From Begonia masoniana (taxonomy: Eukaryota > Streptophyta > Magnoliopsida > Cucurbitales > Begoniaceae): 64,000 nt of DNA. The notes beneath the pieces are model-generated. The model did no database searches. It was not told the DNA's origin and saw nothing but the letters and a program-made list of their open reading frames with translations. Shown here one piece after another: positions 63,755 to 64,000 of this stretch. The position numbers and the translations under genes were made by a program. The number at the start of each line of letters is the position of its first letter. Position 1 is the stretch's first letter. The stretch lies in assembly GCA_022432975.1 (NCBI GenBank), contig CM039516.1, positions 29,714,051 to 29,778,050 on the forward strand, written 5' to 3'.

Positions 63755-64000
63755 CCCGGCCCAGCCTGCCCACCCAAACACTCCCTCTTCCTCCCTCACT
63801 CCGTTTCCTGATTCCCCTCTGGTTTCCGAACACCTTGCTCCTCCACGAGCCCTCTCCGCCGGTCTCCTTCCCACACCGCCGGCTTCTGCTCCGTGGGTTC
63901 TCGACTCCGGGGCAACCCACCATTTCTCTCCATCATCGGCTACTCCTCACAATCCTTCGCCTCTCAGTGCCCCGAACTTTGCTGTCACTGCCGATGGTAA
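63755..64000 (+). pseudogene. copia protease start, cut by window end
   Basis: In frame 0 a Pro-rich linker leads to APWVLDSGATHHFSPSSATP at 63891, the aspartic protease active site DSGAT. Separated from gag by a frame shift. Continues past base 64000. Confidence 0.88.

Larger units (their letters stand above)
62446..64000 (+). mobile_element. Ty1/copia retrotransposon, 5' part (runs off window)
   Basis: A 197-bp 5' LTR (62446-62642), a tRNA-Met primer site at 62677-62688, gag and the start of protease are present. Wording of gag and WVLDSGATHH suggests the Ale/Retrofit group. The rest lies beyond base 64000. Confidence 0.93.

Overview
The window looks like nuclear DNA of a flowering plant, most likely a eudicot. 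The evidence is Ty1/copia and Ty3/Athila retrotransposons primed by plant-type tRNA sites, a 5S-carrying Cassandra TRIM, Mutator- and hAT-like elements, and spliced fragments of plant genes (DRM methyltransferase, NIGT1/HHO, AHL, polyol transporter, HAP2/GCS1, DUF1995, BAHD, DUF789, CtpA, ARM-repeat kinesin, LRR receptor kinase). I see no gene that is both complete and undamaged. This is an accessory, repeat-driven stretch full of broken gene pieces. The species cannot be named from the sequence.

Layout. 1-9209: two full copies and one truncated copy of a 3,518-bp tandem unit. Each holds a copia LTR, a captured piece of a DRM cytosine methyltransferase and a 5S/Cassandra LTR piece; copies 1 and 2 also hold a copia RNase H tail. 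9210-10122: part of an LTR on the minus strand. 10736-22905: two exons of a membrane-protein gene split by an 11.8-kb Athila element (10896-22739, target duplication ATTAC). That Athila is itself hit by a three-LTR Cassandra array (18384-19509, target duplication CATGC). 22903-24533: a fold-back element with a NIGT1/HHO fragment in both arms. 24562-30328: gene pieces in a row (unknown last exon, AHL exon, polyol transporter exon, eight HAP2/GCS1 exons, kelch exon). 30691-34773: a hAT-like element filled with a 50-bp minisatellite and a palindromic array carrying tRNA-like Pol III boxes; its right end is duplicated to about 35368. 36777-39045: an unidentified last exon, a broken Mutator transposase and a palindromic MITE. 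39100-41280: a copia remnant and transposon debris.

42015-47267: a second row of gene pieces (DUF1995 plus strand, BAHD minus, lysine-rich exon minus, DUF789 minus, CtpA plus). The CtpA intron holds a 986-bp fold-back Mutator-like element with a perfect 9-bp target duplication. 47805-60100: nested LTR derivatives, namely a copia-type LTR, an intact-ended 2.5-kb LTR, a second TRIM, another 2.5-kb LTR on the minus strand and a third truncated one. Two of these carry arrays of the palindrome TGACGTCA. 60101-61440: another LTR-like start and a hairpin-rich GGACGGACG region. 61575-62158: ARM-kinesin and LRR-kinase fragments. 62446-64000: the 5' part of a copia element running off the window.

No operon or pathway links the genes. 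They are connected by how they got here: insertion inside insertion, and pick-up of host exons with introns retained. The most notable points are the two captures of genome- or nutrient-regulatory genes (DRM in a tandem retro-unit, NIGT1/HHO in hairpin form) and the repeated presence of a private array of short palindromes in each large LTR family.
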